Both the position numbers and the translations under genes were made by a program. A stretch of DNA of 6,789 nt from Bacteroidia bacterium (GTDB lineage Bacteria; Bacteroidota; Bacteroidia; Flavobacteriales; Flavobacteriaceae), in NCBI GenBank assembly GCA_030425715.1, contig JAUIAA010000116.1, forward strand, positions 1-6,789, in the 5' to 3' direction. Below the pieces are notes generated by a model, which saw nothing but the letters and a program-made list of their open reading frames with translations, made no database searches and had not been told where the DNA came from. The stretch's first letter is position 1. Every line of letters begins with the position of its first letter. Positions 6,140-6,789 of the stretch are shown piece by piece.

Positions 6140-6167
6140 ACCATCAACCACTAACCATTAACTATAA
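6140..6167. repeat. Heptanucleotide repeat block overlapping the leuC stop
   Basis: Four in-phase 7-bp units occur on the plus strand: ACCATCA (6140-6146), then ACCACTA (6147-6153), then ACCATTA (6154-6160), then a more diverged ACTATAA (6161-6167). The first three differ from one another at only one or two positions. The last unit contains the leuC stop codon (CTA at 6162-6164, TAG on the minus strand), so the block starts inside the end of the gene and extends into the gap. Confidence 0.6.
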
Positions 6168-6789
6168 TAATACTCTTGGATCGGTCACTTTTCCTGTAAC
6201 TGCAGCAGCGGCGGCAACTAACGGGCTAGCTAAAAGTGTTCTTGACCCAGGACCTTGTCGTCCTTCAAAGTTTCTATTCGAAGTACTTACTGCATATTTT
6301 CCGGCTGGAATTTTATCATCATTCATTGCCAAACAAGCCGAACATCCTGGTTGACGCAATACAAAACCTGCTTCTTTTATTTGACTTTCTACCTCATGCG
6401 ATCCTGGCACTAGCCAAGCGGTAATATGATCTGCCTTTTTTCTACCTTTCACAATAGAAGCAAATGCTCTAAAATCTTCAATTCTACCATTGGTACAACT
6501 TCCTACAAATACATAATCTACAGGCTTTCCTATCATAGCATCCCCTTGATTGTATCCCATGTATTTTAAAGATTTTTCATAGGTGGCAACTCCGCCATCT
6601 AAATCTCCTGCCAAAGGAATTTGGTTGGAAATACACAAACCCATTCCTGGATTGGTACCATAAGTAATCATCGGTTCTATATCACTGGCATTGAAGGAAA
6701 GTTCCTTGTCAAAAACAGCATCTTCATCAGAATACAAGGTTTTCCAATATTCCATCGCGGTATCCCAATCCTGGCCTTTTGGAGTGTAT
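6162..6789 (-). CDS. leuC: 3-isopropylmalate dehydratase large subunit (N-terminus off the window)
   Basis: LeuC carries the [4Fe-4S] cluster of isopropylmalate isomerase and works with LeuD, encoded next. The frame is open to the window edge, so 208 residues are visible of the roughly 465 usual, i.e. the C-terminal 45 percent. All three cluster cysteines are present: one in VGSCTNGR (codon at 6495-6497) and two in PGCSACLAMNDD (codons at 6342-6344 and 6333-6335). Other signatures are TYGTNPGMG, TSNRNFEGRQGPGSR and the alanine-rich SPLVAAAAAVTGK near the end. The frame continues upstream of the first visible ATG (6753-6755) with residues typical of LeuC (GQDWD), so that ATG is internal. It ends in TAG at 6162-6164, inside a 7-bp repeat block. 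It is the first visible gene of the operon; the promoter, and possibly leuA, lie beyond 6789. Confidence 0.97.
   Translation of the reverse strand, partial: YTPKGQDWDTAMEYWKTLYSDEDAVFDKELSFNASDIEPMITYGTNPGMGLCISNQIPLAGDLDGGVATYEKSLKYMGYNQGDAMIGKPVDYVFVGSCTNGRIEDFRAFASIVKGRKKADHITAWLVPGSHEVESQIKEAGFVLRQPGCSACLAMNDDKIPAGKYAVSTSNRNFEGRQGPGSRTLLASPLVAAAAAVTGKVTDPRVLL

Larger units (their letters stand above)
2771..6789 (-). other. Branched-chain amino acid operon leuC-leuD-cimA-leuB
   Basis: Four same-strand genes are separated by 100, 13 and 97 bases, with no terminator between them. Together they encode the isomerase (LeuC and LeuD), the decarboxylating dehydrogenase (LeuB) and a condensing enzyme, which is the complete chain-elongation set for 2-oxo acids. 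The first reliable terminator on this strand is at 2525-2556. The regulatory region is upstream of the window, so control by attenuation or a repressor cannot be judged. The regulatory domain of the condensing enzyme implies end-product feedback at the protein level. Confidence 0.85.

Noticed and set aside
6062..6167. CRISPR-like array in the leuC-leuD gap
   Set aside because: The units are seven bases long, contiguous and degenerate, with no spacers and no cas genes nearby.
6124..6424. Plus-strand open frames opposite the leuC end
   Set aside because: They are antisense to the LeuC cluster-binding region; their open length follows from the conserved leuC codons.
6753..6755. ATG as a possible leuC start
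   Set aside because: The frame continues upstream to the window edge with LeuC-like residues, and starting here would remove more than half of the family length.

Overview
The window looks like chromosomal DNA of a member of the Bacteroidota, most likely a marine or soil Flavobacteriia relative. This is inferred from the low G+C content, the AT-rich gaps with no Shine-Dalgarno sequences ahead of the starts, the protein sequence style, and the pairing of DUF1080 proteins with Tat-exported Gfo/Idh/MocA oxidoreductases. Every gene I can support is on the minus strand, so transcription runs from high to low coordinates. I find no credible plus-strand gene.

The right two thirds (about 6789 down to 2771) is a branched-chain amino acid operon in the order leuC (3' part only), leuD, a LeuA/CimA-type condensing enzyme, leuB. 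LeuC and LeuD form the isopropylmalate/citramalate isomerase and LeuB is the following oxidative decarboxylase. The condensing enzyme resembles the (R)-citramalate synthase of Leptospira interrogans more than a classical LeuA, as I remember those sequences, including the residues that select pyruvate. The operon may therefore make 2-oxobutyrate for isoleucine from pyruvate and acetyl-CoA, and may share its isomerase and dehydrogenase with leucine synthesis if a true leuA lies outside the window.

The gaps inside this operon hold degenerate 7-bp periodic repeats that abut start or stop codons: two blocks between leuC and leuD, and one after the condensing-enzyme gene. A 324-bp gap (2447-2770) separates the leu operon from the next unit. 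It holds a GC-rich composite inverted repeat, a second hairpin, a weaker hairpin, and a good intrinsic terminator with a GAAA loop. An AT-rich leader for the downstream genes follows.

The left third is a two-gene unit for an exported carbohydrate function. The first gene encodes a Sec-secreted protein with two DUF1080 (3-keto-disaccharide hydrolase) domains. Ten bases later comes a Tat-signal Gfo/Idh/MocA oxidoreductase, cut by the window edge. Oxidation of a sugar to a 3-keto derivative and its cleavage by the DUF1080 protein is the natural reading, but the substrate cannot be told from sequence.
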